A stretch of DNA of 64,000 bases from Roseateles depolymerans (lineage in GTDB: Bacteria; Pseudomonadota; Gammaproteobacteria; Burkholderiales; Burkholderiaceae_C), in assembly GCF_003387155.1 (NCBI RefSeq), contig NZ_QUMT01000002.1:563694-627693 (forward strand), read 5' to 3'. Below the pieces are notes generated by a model, which was not told the origin of the DNA, did no database searches, and saw nothing but the letters and a program-made list of their open reading frames with translations. The position numbers were made by a program, and so were the translations under genes. Position 1 is the first letter of the stretch; every line of letters starts with the position of its first letter. Of the stretch, positions 17,854 through 25,579 are shown piece by piece.

Positions 17854-18480
17854 GGCAGCTTCGATGGCGCGGGCGAACCCAATGAAATCGTCATATCCGC
17901 GCTGGACTTCCTTGTAATAGCCCGGGCGGCTGTCGGTTTCCTCGACCCACTCTTGGGCTACGTAAGGTTTCCAGAGGTGTTTCGCTTTCAACTCCTGCAA
18001 CTGCTCATCCGTCAGCGGCTTGCGCTGCTCGCTGGTGGCGGGCTGAGGGGCGGCGGCGAGCATGGCGGACCAAGCATCAATCAGCGGGCCAATAATGTCA
18101 TGCGCCGAAGACGCCTCCAGTGCGATGCCACCCGCGATCCCCATCGCCTCCGTGGGCTCCACCGGTACCAGCTTCCACCCTTCCGGCACCGCCTGCGCCT
18201 TGGTTTCAGGTTTGGCGCAGATGACACCACGAGTGATGGCTCGACGTGTGGCGACACGGCGCACCCCCAGCTTCGCCTGCGCCTTACTCGCGGCGCCGAG
18301 CAGCACCTGCCACTCTGCCCACTCGTCTGGATCCCAATCGCTTTCGGTGAGTGGAAAGCGATCCACGTCAGCCGCCTTGAGCTTGCGCCTCAAGGCCGCC
18401 CGCGCCTCATTGCGTTCCACCCATGCAGCGTGCTCTTCGATTGCCAGTGCGGCCACCTTCAGCAGTTCCCGGTCACTCAT
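17818..18480 (-). CDS. Hypothetical phage protein (220 aa)
   Basis: 220 residues with the phage-typical strings EGWKLVPVEPTEAM and SAMLAAAPQPATSEQRKPLTDEQ. The last 20 residues (FARAIEAAHGIRSTGGEHE) are nearly identical to the end of the neighbouring 341-residue protein, and both contain RKPLTDEQ before it, showing shared modules. Function unknown. The start at 18480 follows the repeated GGAGGCGAGC site. Confidence 0.65.
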   Translation of the reverse strand: MSDRELLKVAALAIEEHAAWVERNEARAALRRKLKAADVDRFPLTESDWDPDEWAEWQVLLGAASKAQAKLGVRRVATRRAITRGVICAKPETKAQAVPEGWKLVPVEPTEAMGIAGGIALEASSAHDIIGPLIDAWSAMLAAAPQPATSEQRKPLTDEQLQELKAKHLWKPYVAQEWVEETDSRPGYYKEVQRGYDDFIGFARAIEAAHGIRSTGGEHE

Positions 18481-18508
18481 GCTCGCCTCCAGTGGAGCGG
18501 ATGCCGTG
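18471..18508. repeat. 38-bp gene-junction direct repeat, copy 2
   Basis: Second copy of the junction repeat at 17816-17853, again linking a TGGEHE-ending gene to an MSD-starting gene. Confidence 0.9.
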
Positions 18509-19498
18509 TTCGGCTTCAATGGCGCGTGCGAAATTGACCCAATCACTAGTCGTCAGCGGATACGAGGCTGAAGGGAGACCGACATACTTATCTTGCAGAT
18601 CGACGATCTGCTCATCCGTCAGCGGCTTGCGCTCTTCTTGCTTGGGAGGCCGAGGGGCGGCGGCAAGCAGTCGATGCAACGCATCACGGTCCTTCCAACC
18701 CTTAGCGCCAATAGGGCTGTCCATGGGCACCGGGTCAAACTCGACTACAAGTTGCGGCACGTGGTGAAGCGCGTCGCCGTCCCAACGAAAGCCAACTTCC
18801 ACCACTTTACATTTCGGAACCGCCTGCGCCTTGGCTTCCTCGATCACCTGCTCCAGGCGGTACAGGAACCATCCAGACCTATTCGGGTCAGCGTCGTCGT
18901 GGTCGTAGATGAACTGATGCAGGTGCGTGGCCGTGCCGGAATCGACGCGCGCTTTGCATTCGTCCCAATCGGGCAGACTATGAGCGGGCGGGGGTTCCGT
19001 TGATACCTGCGCCTTGGCTTCTGGCGAGGTGGCAGAGTATTCGGTGGTGCGGACAAGATCATGCATGAGCACGCTGAGGATTTGACGCGCGCCCCGGTGG
19101 TCATCATCCAGGCTCGCGTCATGTGCTTCGCCGATGCGTTCCACCAGTTCTTCAGTCGAGATTGACGTGTGGCCCGGCACCTTCGGCGCTGCCTGGGCGG
19201 CGAGGGCGCGGACCTCGGCAAAGGCAGTCGCGAGCTTAAACACGGCGCGACGAACTTCACCCTCGGCCATGCCGTGAATGGCGGTCAACTGGCTCTGGAA
19301 GTCGGCCCACTGCTCATCCATCGCTGCCACCGGCTGTGCAGGGGCAGAGGCGAGGGCGGCGTATGCGGCAAGGGCAGAACGGGACCTTTTGACGGCCTCG
19401 TTCCATTGGTCCGCAAAGACCTCAAGCGGAGGCCCGTTTTGCTCATCCAGAAGCGCCTGAAGTGCCTCCGCAAGTTCCATAGTGATGTTGGTGGTCAT
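18473..19498 (-). CDS. Hypothetical phage protein (341 aa)
   Basis: 341 residues, largely helical and acidic, with Ala-rich linkers (LAAYAALASAPAQPVAAM). The middle (ISTEELVERIGEAHDASLDDDHRGA) and the C-terminal RKPLTDEQIVDLQDKY resemble modular early proteins of Burkholderiales phages. Its tail is shared with the downstream 220-residue protein through a 38-bp DNA repeat. No enzymatic motif seen. Confidence 0.65.
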   Translation of the reverse strand: MTTNITMELAEALQALLDEQNGPPLEVFADQWNEAVKRSRSALAAYAALASAPAQPVAAMDEQWADFQSQLTAIHGMAEGEVRRAVFKLATAFAEVRALAAQAAPKVPGHTSISTEELVERIGEAHDASLDDDHRGARQILSVLMHDLVRTTEYSATSPEAKAQVSTEPPPAHSLPDWDECKARVDSGTATHLHQFIYDHDDADPNRSGWFLYRLEQVIEEAKAQAVPKCKVVEVGFRWDGDALHHVPQLVVEFDPVPMDSPIGAKGWKDRDALHRLLAAAPRPPKQEERKPLTDEQIVDLQDKYVGLPSASYPLTTSDWVNFARAIEAEHGIRSTGGEHE

Positions 19499-19501
19499 GG
19501 T

Positions 19502-19879
19502 TCAATCCTCGGTGTAGGCGAACTCGATTCGGGTGATGATGGTGGACGGCTCGCAGCCCTTGTGGGTCTTGCAGAACATGGCGATCCACTCGGTGGGCCA
19601 GCAGTAGGTAGGGTGGAGAGCGAAGCCCTCGCGCCGCACTTCCTCGAAGCCGTAATCCATGTCGTCGGTCATCATCCGCAAGGGCTCGCGGCGCACATCC
19701 ACCACCCGCAGAGGTGCGCGCAACGGCTCGATGGTCTCGCCGGGCCGTAGGCCCATGCACTTGCGCACCGGGCGGATGAGCTCGCCGGGCTTGAGTTGCA
19801 GCCAGCCCAGGCGTCGCGTCACATCCTTCGTTCCGGCCTGGATTTGGGGCACGGTGAGGGCAAAGCTCATGTTCCGCAT
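19502..19879 (-). CDS. ASCH-domain-like phage protein
   Basis: 125 residues starting MRNMSFALTVPQIQAGTKD. The VTRRLGW...LKPGE...RPLRV pattern followed by an aromatic C-terminal half suggests an ASCH (PUA-like) RNA/nucleotide-binding fold common in phage early regions. Alternative start: the second Met, at 19870. It overlaps the next gene upstream by 13 bp. Role unknown. Confidence 0.6.
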   Translation of the reverse strand: MRNMSFALTVPQIQAGTKDVTRRLGWLQLKPGELIRPVRKCMGLRPGETIEPLRAPLRVVDVRREPLRMMTDDMDYGFEEVRREGFALHPTYCWPTEWIAMFCKTHKGCEPSTIITRIEFAYTED

Positions 19880-20223
19880 GCTTGGCTGTCCTCTTGTTGG
19901 GTGGTGGAGAGGGTGCACGAGCATGGGCCGACGCCATGCCCATATCCGCCCAACGCATCGCACCCTGGTTGGTGTTCCCGGGCTTGGGTGGTTGAGAGGA
20001 GGGCGTGGGCGACCTCTAAGGCCACTCCGTCATAATCTTCATGCCATTCGATGCCAGCTCGGTAGTCATTGAGCGAGCAGACGGCTTCTAACAGCGCCTT
20101 CTCCAGCTCCTCAATCCGCTGGTGCTGGCGGCGGAGAATTTGAGGCGCACGAGAGTGCCAACGGCCTTGGCCTTGCTCTAGCCAAGCTGCAATCTCCAGC
20201 GCTTCCGGTGTCTTGTCGGTCAT
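19867..20223 (-). CDS. Hypothetical phage protein (118 aa)
   Basis: 118 residues with an N-terminal helical region (RQHQRIEELEKALLEAVCSL) and a Gly/Cys-rich tail (GYGHGVGPCSCTL). GGAGGA lies 5 bp before the chosen ATG at 20223; the upstream in-frame ATG at 20235 lacks a ribosome site. No family recognised. Confidence 0.6.
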   Translation of the reverse strand: MTDKTPEALEIAAWLEQGQGRWHSRAPQILRRQHQRIEELEKALLEAVCSLNDYRAGIEWHEDYDGVALEVAHALLSTTQAREHQPGCDALGGYGHGVGPCSCTLSTTQQEDSQACGT

Positions 20224-20278
20224 GTGGTCCTCCATTGAATCCACTCGCCAGGGCCCAGCAGGCCCTGAGCGGCTGGGC

Positions 20279-20452
20279 TCAGCTCGCAATGGCGTGGCAG
20301 TGCACCGCCGGGTCAAACACCGAGAACGAGTTGTCGGGATGCCGCACGTAGAAGGTCGGCTCCATCCGATCCGGGTTGCGGCTTGGCACCTGGTCGCTCA
20401 CCGTGAAACTGCCGTCGATGTGCTGCTCAAACAGCGTGGGGAGGGTGCTCAT
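20279..20452 (-). CDS. Hypothetical phage protein (57 aa)
   Basis: 57 residues (MSTLPTLFEQHIDGSFTVSD...). GGAGATC sits 4 bp before ATG at 20452. Two similar half-motifs, HIDGSFTVSD and HPDNSFSVFD, suggest an internal duplication. No family recognised. Confidence 0.6.
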   Translation of the reverse strand: MSTLPTLFEQHIDGSFTVSDQVPSRNPDRMEPTFYVRHPDNSFSVFDPAVHCHAIAS

Positions 20453-20566
20453 GTGATCTCCTGCTGGAGTGGTTGGAAGAAAAACGGGCTCAGGCGGGGA
20501 ATGGAGGAGGTCGGCCCAGGGAGGAAAGGCCCGCTGTCCCGCCGTCAAAGCCCGGGGAAACTGTTG

Positions 20567-21199
20567 TCAGGCGGCGGCCTGGTCGAGCACAACGCGCTCG
20601 CGGATGCCGTCCTGGATGGCCCACCAGACCGCCATCAGGGCGCGTACGTCCACGATTGCGCTGTGTGCGCCTTCGAGCTTGCGGCCGGTGAAGAACTCGT
20701 AGGCCTCGGACAGCTTGGGGGTTTTCGGATGATTGCGGCGCGCGGCGATCATCTTGGCCGTGGGCGGCAGCTTGCAGATCGGCGTGGCAGCGGTTGCGGC
20801 GCACAGCGCGGGTGCGGCCTTCCATGCGTCGGCAGCTTCCTGATCGCGGTACCGCATCAGGGCGATGCGGAGGATGCGCATGTCGAAGGCCTCGTTGAAT
20901 GCGATCCGGCCGCCAGCACGGGCATGCATGGCCATGAACTTCTCCACGGCCTCCGCTTCCGGGATGCCTTCTGCTAGCGCTCGCTCGGTGGTGATTCCGG
21001 TGAGCGTTGCCGCCTCCTCCGGAATGACCCAGCCGTCCGGCTTGACCAGCACGTCCATCATGTCCACCTCTTCGCGGGTGGACTCGTTCACGAGGATCGC
21101 GCCAACCTGCGTGAGGTGGGGCTGGTGCTTGGCCTCGCTGGGTGCTTTGAAGTCCGGAAAGCCGGTGGTTTCCGTGTCGAAAAAGAGGATCAGGCTCAT
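20567..21199 (-). CDS. DnaQ-like 3'-5' exonuclease (DEDDh)
   Basis: 210 residues. The DEDDh catalytic set is visible: Asp8 and Glu10 (FDTETTG), Asp106 (NEAFDMRI), His179 and Asp184 (GAHSAIVDVRA). This is the proofreading-exonuclease fold; phages use such proteins in replication or recombination. It stands between the small early genes and the YqaJ exonuclease-RecT pair. The 151-bp gap 21200-21350 upstream holds only GC-rich inverted sequence and no gene. Confidence 0.88.
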   Translation of the reverse strand: MSLILFFDTETTGFPDFKAPSEAKHQPHLTQVGAILVNESTREEVDMMDVLVKPDGWVIPEEAATLTGITTERALAEGIPEAEAVEKFMAMHARAGGRIAFNEAFDMRILRIALMRYRDQEAADAWKAAPALCAATAATPICKLPPTAKMIAARRNHPKTPKLSEAYEFFTGRKLEGAHSAIVDVRALMAVWWAIQDGIRERVVLDQAAA

Positions 21200-21350
21200 G
21201 GTGTGTGGTCTCGGTAGGTGGGTAAAGGGTGGGGCGGGCCGGAGCTGATCCCGGCATGACTCTTTCGCTCTGTTTCAGCGGGTCCGGTGGTGTTCCAGTT
21301 GGCCGCGGCGCCGCGCCGCTCGCATCAGCCTGCGCATTCCGCCCCGTTGA

Positions 21351-23291
21351 TCAGACGGCCTGTTCGATCTCGGCGGCCACTGCCAGGACGTGCGCCGAGA
21401 TCGCGGCGCAGATCGCTGAGAAGTCGCCTTCGCGATACAGCCGGGCCGAGCGGTCCGTGTGAGCGGTAAAGCCCAGGCTGGCCAGGAAATCCGACGTCAT
21501 GACGAAGCCCAGGCGCTCGTTGATGACGCCCAGTTTCAGCGTTGGAACCTCAGCGACCGGAGCGCGGTGCACGGGCGCTGCCGCCGGTGGCATCGGCGTA
21601 GCCACAGGCACCACCTCGGCGGCGACCTGGGCTGCGGCCTTGGCTGCCAGCTCATCGCGGGCTGCCTGCGCTGCAGCTTCCTCACGGACCAGGGCGGCCT
21701 GGTGCTGCTCACCCAGCGCGATCAGCACCTGGGAGCGCAGCTTCACGGCCTCGGCCAAGCGGTCGCCATAAAGGTCTTCGCTGGGCTCGTTGGCCATGAT
21801 GGCCATACGCTTGGCGTCGATGGCGCCGGAGGGGAGCGGGCCGTACTCCACCAGCGCTGTTTCCAACTGAGCGATGCGCGCATCGATCCGGGCCTTGCGG
21901 TCGGCATCCAGTCGCGCCTGGCGCTGCTCTTCCGCCGCCTTCGCGGCTGCGACCTTGTCTGCCTCGGCCTGCTTGTGCTCGGCGATGCGAGCGCGGATCA
22001 CCATGGCGAAGTCTTCCGGCGCCTTGGTGACGATCTGATGCAGGTCCGGGAACAGGAAGCCGAAGCCGTCAGCCTGCTCACGCAGTGCCGCCATGTTGGA
22101 GCGTACAGCGCGGGCGGCCATGTCTGCGGAAATCTTGGACTTGGCCAGCAGGGTGTCCAGCGCCTCCTGCATGCTGTCGAAAGAGCGCAGTCCCTTGATG
22201 GCGCCAGCGAAGTCCACCAGGGGCGTCGGCAGGATGGGCGAGGCACCGGGTGCCAGCTCTGCATTCAGTACCGCGTAGTGGTCGTGCAGCGCCGCCCGGG
22301 CGCGGACAACCGCCTCTTCCTTGACCTCCGTCTTGCGGCGGGTGACCAGCTTGTCCAGGTCCAGCCGCACGCGGCGTGCCTCGCCGCTGATCTCGTCGAT
22401 GGTGCGGAACAGCTCGTCGATGCTGCTGGTCTGGCTCAGCGCGTGCTGCTTGGCGGCGGCCAGGCGCTCCTCCACTTCGGAGCACCACTTCACCGCCTTG
22501 GCGGCGTCGGCGAAGTCCTTGTCGGTCTTCAGGTCACGGTTCACCGAGCCGATGGCGGCCAGGGCTGTGCGCTTGAAGTCGGCCAAGTTGCTGGAGGTGA
22601 CCTTGCCGGTGACCTCGATCAGCAGCGCCGGCAGCGCTTCAGGTGCCTTTCCGACCGGTGCAGGCTCTGCGGCTTCGGGCAGCTTGTAGGCTGCCAGATC
22701 CTTGGCGAACTGGTCCCAGCCGGCGACGATCTCGGCGCGCAGTGCTGCGTCCGGGAAATACCAGCAGTGCTGCTCCTCCACCAGCTCCTCACCGTTCCAC
22801 TGGCTGGCCATGAACAGCACCTTCTCGGCGCCGCTGATCATGAGCTGCTGCTCCATCTGCACGCGGTGATAGATGGGCAGCTCGCGGCCGGGATCGCATT
22901 CGCGGTACTCCGGAGTCGCAACGCGGCGGAAGCATTCGCGGAGCTCGTTGTTCAGCGCCTTGTGCTCGAAGCCGATGGAATAGTCCAGCGTCAGTCCGTC
23001 GAAGCTGGCGGACAAGCGGCCATTCGAGCCGGTGACCGGGTACAGCTCCTGGCCAATGAACTCCTCGGCCAGCGGCCGGGCCAGCGCCTCGGCGCGGTGC
23101 CCGTTGTCGTAGCGGCGCTGTGTGCCCTCGTCGATCTCGGCGGCCACGCCCGTGTGCAGCTCGCGCAGCAGCTCGGCGCGCGTCTTGTAGGGAGACACGC
23201 CCATCATTGCCGGCGCATCGCTGGCGTTGAAGTGCTGGGCGCGATAGGCCAGCCACTCGGGGCTGCCTTGGCGAAGGTTGTGGATCTTCAT
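21351..23291 (-). CDS. YqaJ-type viral recombinase exonuclease
   Basis: 646 residues. The N-terminal 230 residues carry the lambda-Exo/YqaJ fold: GSPEWLAYR, the NASDAPAMMGVSPYKTRAEL active-site entry region, and GFEHKAL with the catalytic acidic/Lys cluster. The rest, about 400 residues, is a long helical extension rich in Ala, Glu and Lys (predicted coiled coils), much longer than the usual 200-320-residue YqaJ proteins. It overlaps recT by an ATGA junction, so the pair forms an exonuclease-annealase recombination system. Confidence 0.85.
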   Translation of the reverse strand: MKIHNLRQGSPEWLAYRAQHFNASDAPAMMGVSPYKTRAELLRELHTGVAAEIDEGTQRRYDNGHRAEALARPLAEEFIGQELYPVTGSNGRLSASFDGLTLDYSIGFEHKALNNELRECFRRVATPEYRECDPGRELPIYHRVQMEQQLMISGAEKVLFMASQWNGEELVEEQHCWYFPDAALRAEIVAGWDQFAKDLAAYKLPEAAEPAPVGKAPEALPALLIEVTGKVTSSNLADFKRTALAAIGSVNRDLKTDKDFADAAKAVKWCSEVEERLAAAKQHALSQTSSIDELFRTIDEISGEARRVRLDLDKLVTRRKTEVKEEAVVRARAALHDHYAVLNAELAPGASPILPTPLVDFAGAIKGLRSFDSMQEALDTLLAKSKISADMAARAVRSNMAALREQADGFGFLFPDLHQIVTKAPEDFAMVIRARIAEHKQAEADKVAAAKAAEEQRQARLDADRKARIDARIAQLETALVEYGPLPSGAIDAKRMAIMANEPSEDLYGDRLAEAVKLRSQVLIALGEQHQAALVREEAAAQAARDELAAKAAAQVAAEVVPVATPMPPAAAPVHRAPVAEVPTLKLGVINERLGFVMTSDFLASLGFTAHTDRSARLYREGDFSAICAAISAHVLAVAAEIEQAV

Positions 23292-24145
23292 TGCTGTTCT
23301 CCCTCGGCAGCTTCCATGTCGCGGACGAACGGGTCGTCCACCTCGGCGGCATCCTGCTCAATCACGCCCAGCGCCAGGATGGCTTCCTGCTGCTCAGCGG
23401 AGAAAGTGGCCTTGGTCTGCAGCATGGCCAGCAGGTCCGGGGCGCTCTTACGGCCGGACTCGACCACGTTGCGCCAGCCAGGCAAGTTCTTGTCGAAGTC
23501 GGCCTGCGGATAGGCGGGCAGGGCGGGGCGGGCGACTTCCTCGGCTTGGCCCATATCGCGCACCGACGGCTGCGACGGCATCACCTGCAGCTCGTCTTCG
23601 GTGTAGACACCCAGCAGCGCGTCGGGCGCATACAGACGAGCCCAGTTGCGGGCCTGCAGGTAGCCGAACTGCTGCTTGGGGTTCGTCTGCCACAGTGGCG
23701 AGTTCTTCACCTTGATGCCGCTGATGGACAGCCACTCGGTCCACAGCACAGCATCTTCACCGGCGGGGATGAATCCGGCGCGGCACTCCAGATTGTTGCC
23801 TTCGCCGCGGAACTCGTAGTGCGGCCGGCCTTTGACCGCGCCGGAGTTCTTCAGCACGGCCACGACGAGCTGTGCCTCATACCCCAGGTTCCCGTTCACA
23901 AGGTGCGTTTTGCTGCCCACGATGTACGGGTCCATGCGCCAGCGCATCGCCTGCAGCGTGATGGCCATGCAATCGGCCGGCTTGCCTTGCAGGTGCTTGG
24001 GCACCGTGACGCTGCCGCGAGACATGAGGTTGGAGAACTCCATCAGCGCCGTCATGCGCTCGGAGTCGAACAGGAACGCCGACGGATTGCCGAGGTCGGT
24101 GTTTGCTGCGATGGCCGTCTGGTTGACGGGGGCGATTTCGGACAT
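23288..24145 (-). CDS. recT: RecT-family single-strand annealing protein
   Basis: 285 residues. LQGKPADCMAITLQAMRWRMDPY, SKTHLVNGNLGYEAQLVVAVL and KNSPLWQTNPKQQFGYLQARNWARLY are RecT hallmarks. It anneals single strands produced by the adjacent exonuclease and can circularise or recombine phage DNA. Translational coupling on both sides. Confidence 0.92.
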   Translation of the reverse strand: MSEIAPVNQTAIAANTDLGNPSAFLFDSERMTALMEFSNLMSRGSVTVPKHLQGKPADCMAITLQAMRWRMDPYIVGSKTHLVNGNLGYEAQLVVAVLKNSGAVKGRPHYEFRGEGNNLECRAGFIPAGEDAVLWTEWLSISGIKVKNSPLWQTNPKQQFGYLQARNWARLYAPDALLGVYTEDELQVMPSQPSVRDMGQAEEVARPALPAYPQADFDKNLPGWRNVVESGRKSAPDLLAMLQTKATFSAEQQEAILALGVIEQDAAEVDDPFVRDMEAAEGEQQ

Positions 24146-24258
24146 CAGAGGCTCCGGTTGAAGAGTCGTTGAAAGAGGTCGCGCAGCAGCTCCAGCGGGC
24201 CGCGGCGGCGGAAGCAGGTGATGACCTGCGGTGCGAAGGGGTAGGCGCGGCGCTTCAT
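24145..24258 (-). CDS. Very small coupled gene (37 aa)
   Basis: A 37-codon frame (MKRRAYPFAPQVITCFRRRG...). Its start makes an ATGA junction with the upstream gene (stop at 24255) and its stop makes a TGATG junction with recT. It is highly basic (Arg-rich). The exact fit between two genes argues for expression; function unknown. Confidence 0.6.
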   Translation of the reverse strand: MKRRAYPFAPQVITCFRRRGPLELLRDLFQRLFNRSL

Positions 24259-24503
24259 GCGGGCCTCACGGAGACAAAGCTGTCGGCGCCGAAGAACTCC
24301 AGCGCCCATTCCGCGATGTCGCCGCTGCGCTGGCCGATGACCGGCATCTCAATGCGCTGGCCACCGCGCGGACGAACCGCCAGGTGGAAAACGCGGGCAT
24401 CGCGGTTGTGGATGAACTCGTCGAGCTCAGCCTCAGACAACTTGCAGGCGAAGCGGGCCGTGTCGTCCATGTCGGCCATCTGGTCCAGAGTGACGGCGTT
24501 CAT
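24255..24503 (-). CDS. Hypothetical phage protein (82 aa)
   Basis: 82 residues starting MNAVTLDQMADMDDTARFAC. No motif recognised. It is coupled by 4-bp overlaps to the genes on both sides within the leftward early operon. Confidence 0.65.
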   Translation of the reverse strand: MNAVTLDQMADMDDTARFACKLSEAELDEFIHNRDARVFHLAVRPRGGQRIEMPVIGQRSGDIAEWALEFFGADSFVSVRPA

Positions 24504-24730
24504 GCCGGCACCCGATCGGTCAGTTGGCGGCGGGCAGCATTGGCCAGCTTGCGGGCTGCCGCGGACTGGTCGAGGAACTGCAGCTCACGCGTGGCGTGGT
24601 ACTCGCGCTGCATCAGCGTCTTTTCCGGCTCCGCTGCCAGAGCGCGGTGCTCCATGGCAGCAGCCAGGTAGTCGTTCGCCTCTCGCAGGCGCTTGGCCAG
24701 TTCGGCCTTCAGCGCGGCGCTCACTTGCAC
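24500..24730 (-). CDS. Hypothetical phage protein (76 aa)
   Basis: 76 residues, almost entirely helical and charged (AELAKRLREANDYLAAAMEH). It overlaps the upstream lipoprotein gene by 10 bp and the downstream gene by 4 bp. No family recognised. Confidence 0.6.
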   Translation of the reverse strand: MQVSAALKAELAKRLREANDYLAAAMEHRALAAEPEKTLMQREYHATRELQFLDQSAAARKLANAARRQLTDRVPA

Positions 24731-24894
24731 TGCTCCGGATGAGCCTTGCAGTCCACGGGCAGGTTGCTCTGCCGCTGGTCCTCGTCGTCGTCACCACCGC
24801 CGCCGCAGCCGGTGAGCAGATTGCACAGCATCAGCGCGCACACCAGGGCCATCCACAGCGATGGCGACGATGCGATTTCGCGAAGTCGGTTCAT
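24721..24894 (-). CDS. Small phage lipoprotein, first gene of the leftward early operon
   Basis: 57 residues. A hydrophobic helix leads to the lipobox LLTGC (cleavage before Cys34), then a Gly/Asp-rich linker (GGGGDDDEDQRQ) and a short Cys-containing tail. GGAGC lies 5 bp before ATG at 24894, and the leftward promoter is 40-70 bp further upstream. It is exposed on the membrane early after induction or infection; an exclusion role is possible but not shown. Confidence 0.65.
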   Translation of the reverse strand: MNRLREIASSPSLWMALVCALMLCNLLTGCGGGGDDDEDQRQSNLPVDCKAHPEQCK

Positions 24895-24934
24895 GTTTTG
24901 CTCCCAAGTGCGCCGGGGTGGCGCGTTGGGATCA

Positions 24935-24978
24935 ACTATGCGCGCAGGAATATTCCTTGTCAAGCTTGTAGGAATATT
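24935..24978 (-). promoter_or_regulatory. Leftward early promoter with two repressor boxes
   Basis: On the minus strand, -35 TTGACA (24963-24958) and -10 CATAGT (24940-24935) are 17 bp apart. The spacer contains the palindrome GGAATATTCC (24948-24957), and a second box, GGAATATT, lies at 24971-24978. The same GAATATTC core occurs at 26206-26213 between cI and the Cro-like gene. The boxes are the obvious CI/Cro operators by position. Confidence 0.7.
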
Positions 24979-24985
24979 TGCACGC

Positions 24986-25012
24986 AAAAAAATGCCCGCT
25001 AGGGCGCGGGCT
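24986..25012 (-). terminator. Intrinsic terminator of the cI-lipoprotein operon
   Basis: On the minus strand GCCCGC and GCGGGC pair around GCCCTA and are followed at once by A then seven T. It lies 19 bp past the lipoprotein stop (25031) and just before the leftward early promoter, so it insulates the early operon from repressor-operon transcription. Confidence 0.85.
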
Positions 25013-25030
25013 TGTGGTTCGTGCTTGTAC

Positions 25031-25579
25031 TCAGTCTTGCCAGCTAGCGCATTGCCCATCCGGGCGTCTGTAGCCTGGCCCGCCTCTTGAGCCGCACCCA
25101 CCAATGAGGAAGAACCGTGCCGGCGCGGCGGGCTTCGCGGAGGCATGGTTGATGATCACGCGGCTGAACTCCACGGTATTCAGTCGGCGGCCATCCCACT
25201 CCCAGAACGCTTGCCCTTGAAATCCAAGCCTTGCCAAGCACTGCGGGAACTGTTGATCAAAGATGTCCGAAAACCTGCCGAACTCCGCGGCTTGGGAAGC
25301 TCTGGCGATGTCCGGAGCAAGAAGGAAACTGCGTCTGAAGACATCAAACGACTCTTTTGGGCCTTCCAGACAACTGCGTTCGATCTTTGCGTCCGTGGCG
25401 GCTCTAACGTCGGCGGGCGCGGTATTTGGCGCAGACCTTCCATCCGCGTAAGCGTAGTCATAGCGCAGCGGAGTGCGCGCCAATTCTGCTGAGACAGCCT
25501 GCCAGCGCTCAAGCTCAGAAGGAGCGTGTGAGCATCCCGCAAGCACCGACATCAAGGCCGCGAGCGCCGCTTTCCTCAT
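25031..25579 (-). CDS. Lipoprotein translationally coupled to the CI repressor
   Basis: 182 residues. The signal MRKAALAALMSVLAGC has the lipobox LAGC with Ser at +2, predicting outer-membrane sorting. The mature part holds four further Cys (SCLEG, QCLAR, GGCGS, GQCAS) that could form two disulfides, and the segment FDVFRRSFLLAPDIARAS. ATG at 25579 overlaps the cI stop (25576-25578) as ATGA, with GGGAGG as ribosome site; a GTG at 25585 is an alternative. The terminator follows directly. It should therefore be made in the lysogen along with CI. Prophage lipoproteins with this expression often block superinfection, which is an inference here. No family recognised. Confidence 0.75.
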   Translation of the reverse strand: MRKAALAALMSVLAGCSHAPSELERWQAVSAELARTPLRYDYAYADGRSAPNTAPADVRAATDAKIERSCLEGPKESFDVFRRSFLLAPDIARASQAAEFGRFSDIFDQQFPQCLARLGFQGQAFWEWDGRRLNTVEFSRVIINHASAKPAAPARFFLIGGCGSRGGPGYRRPDGQCASWQD

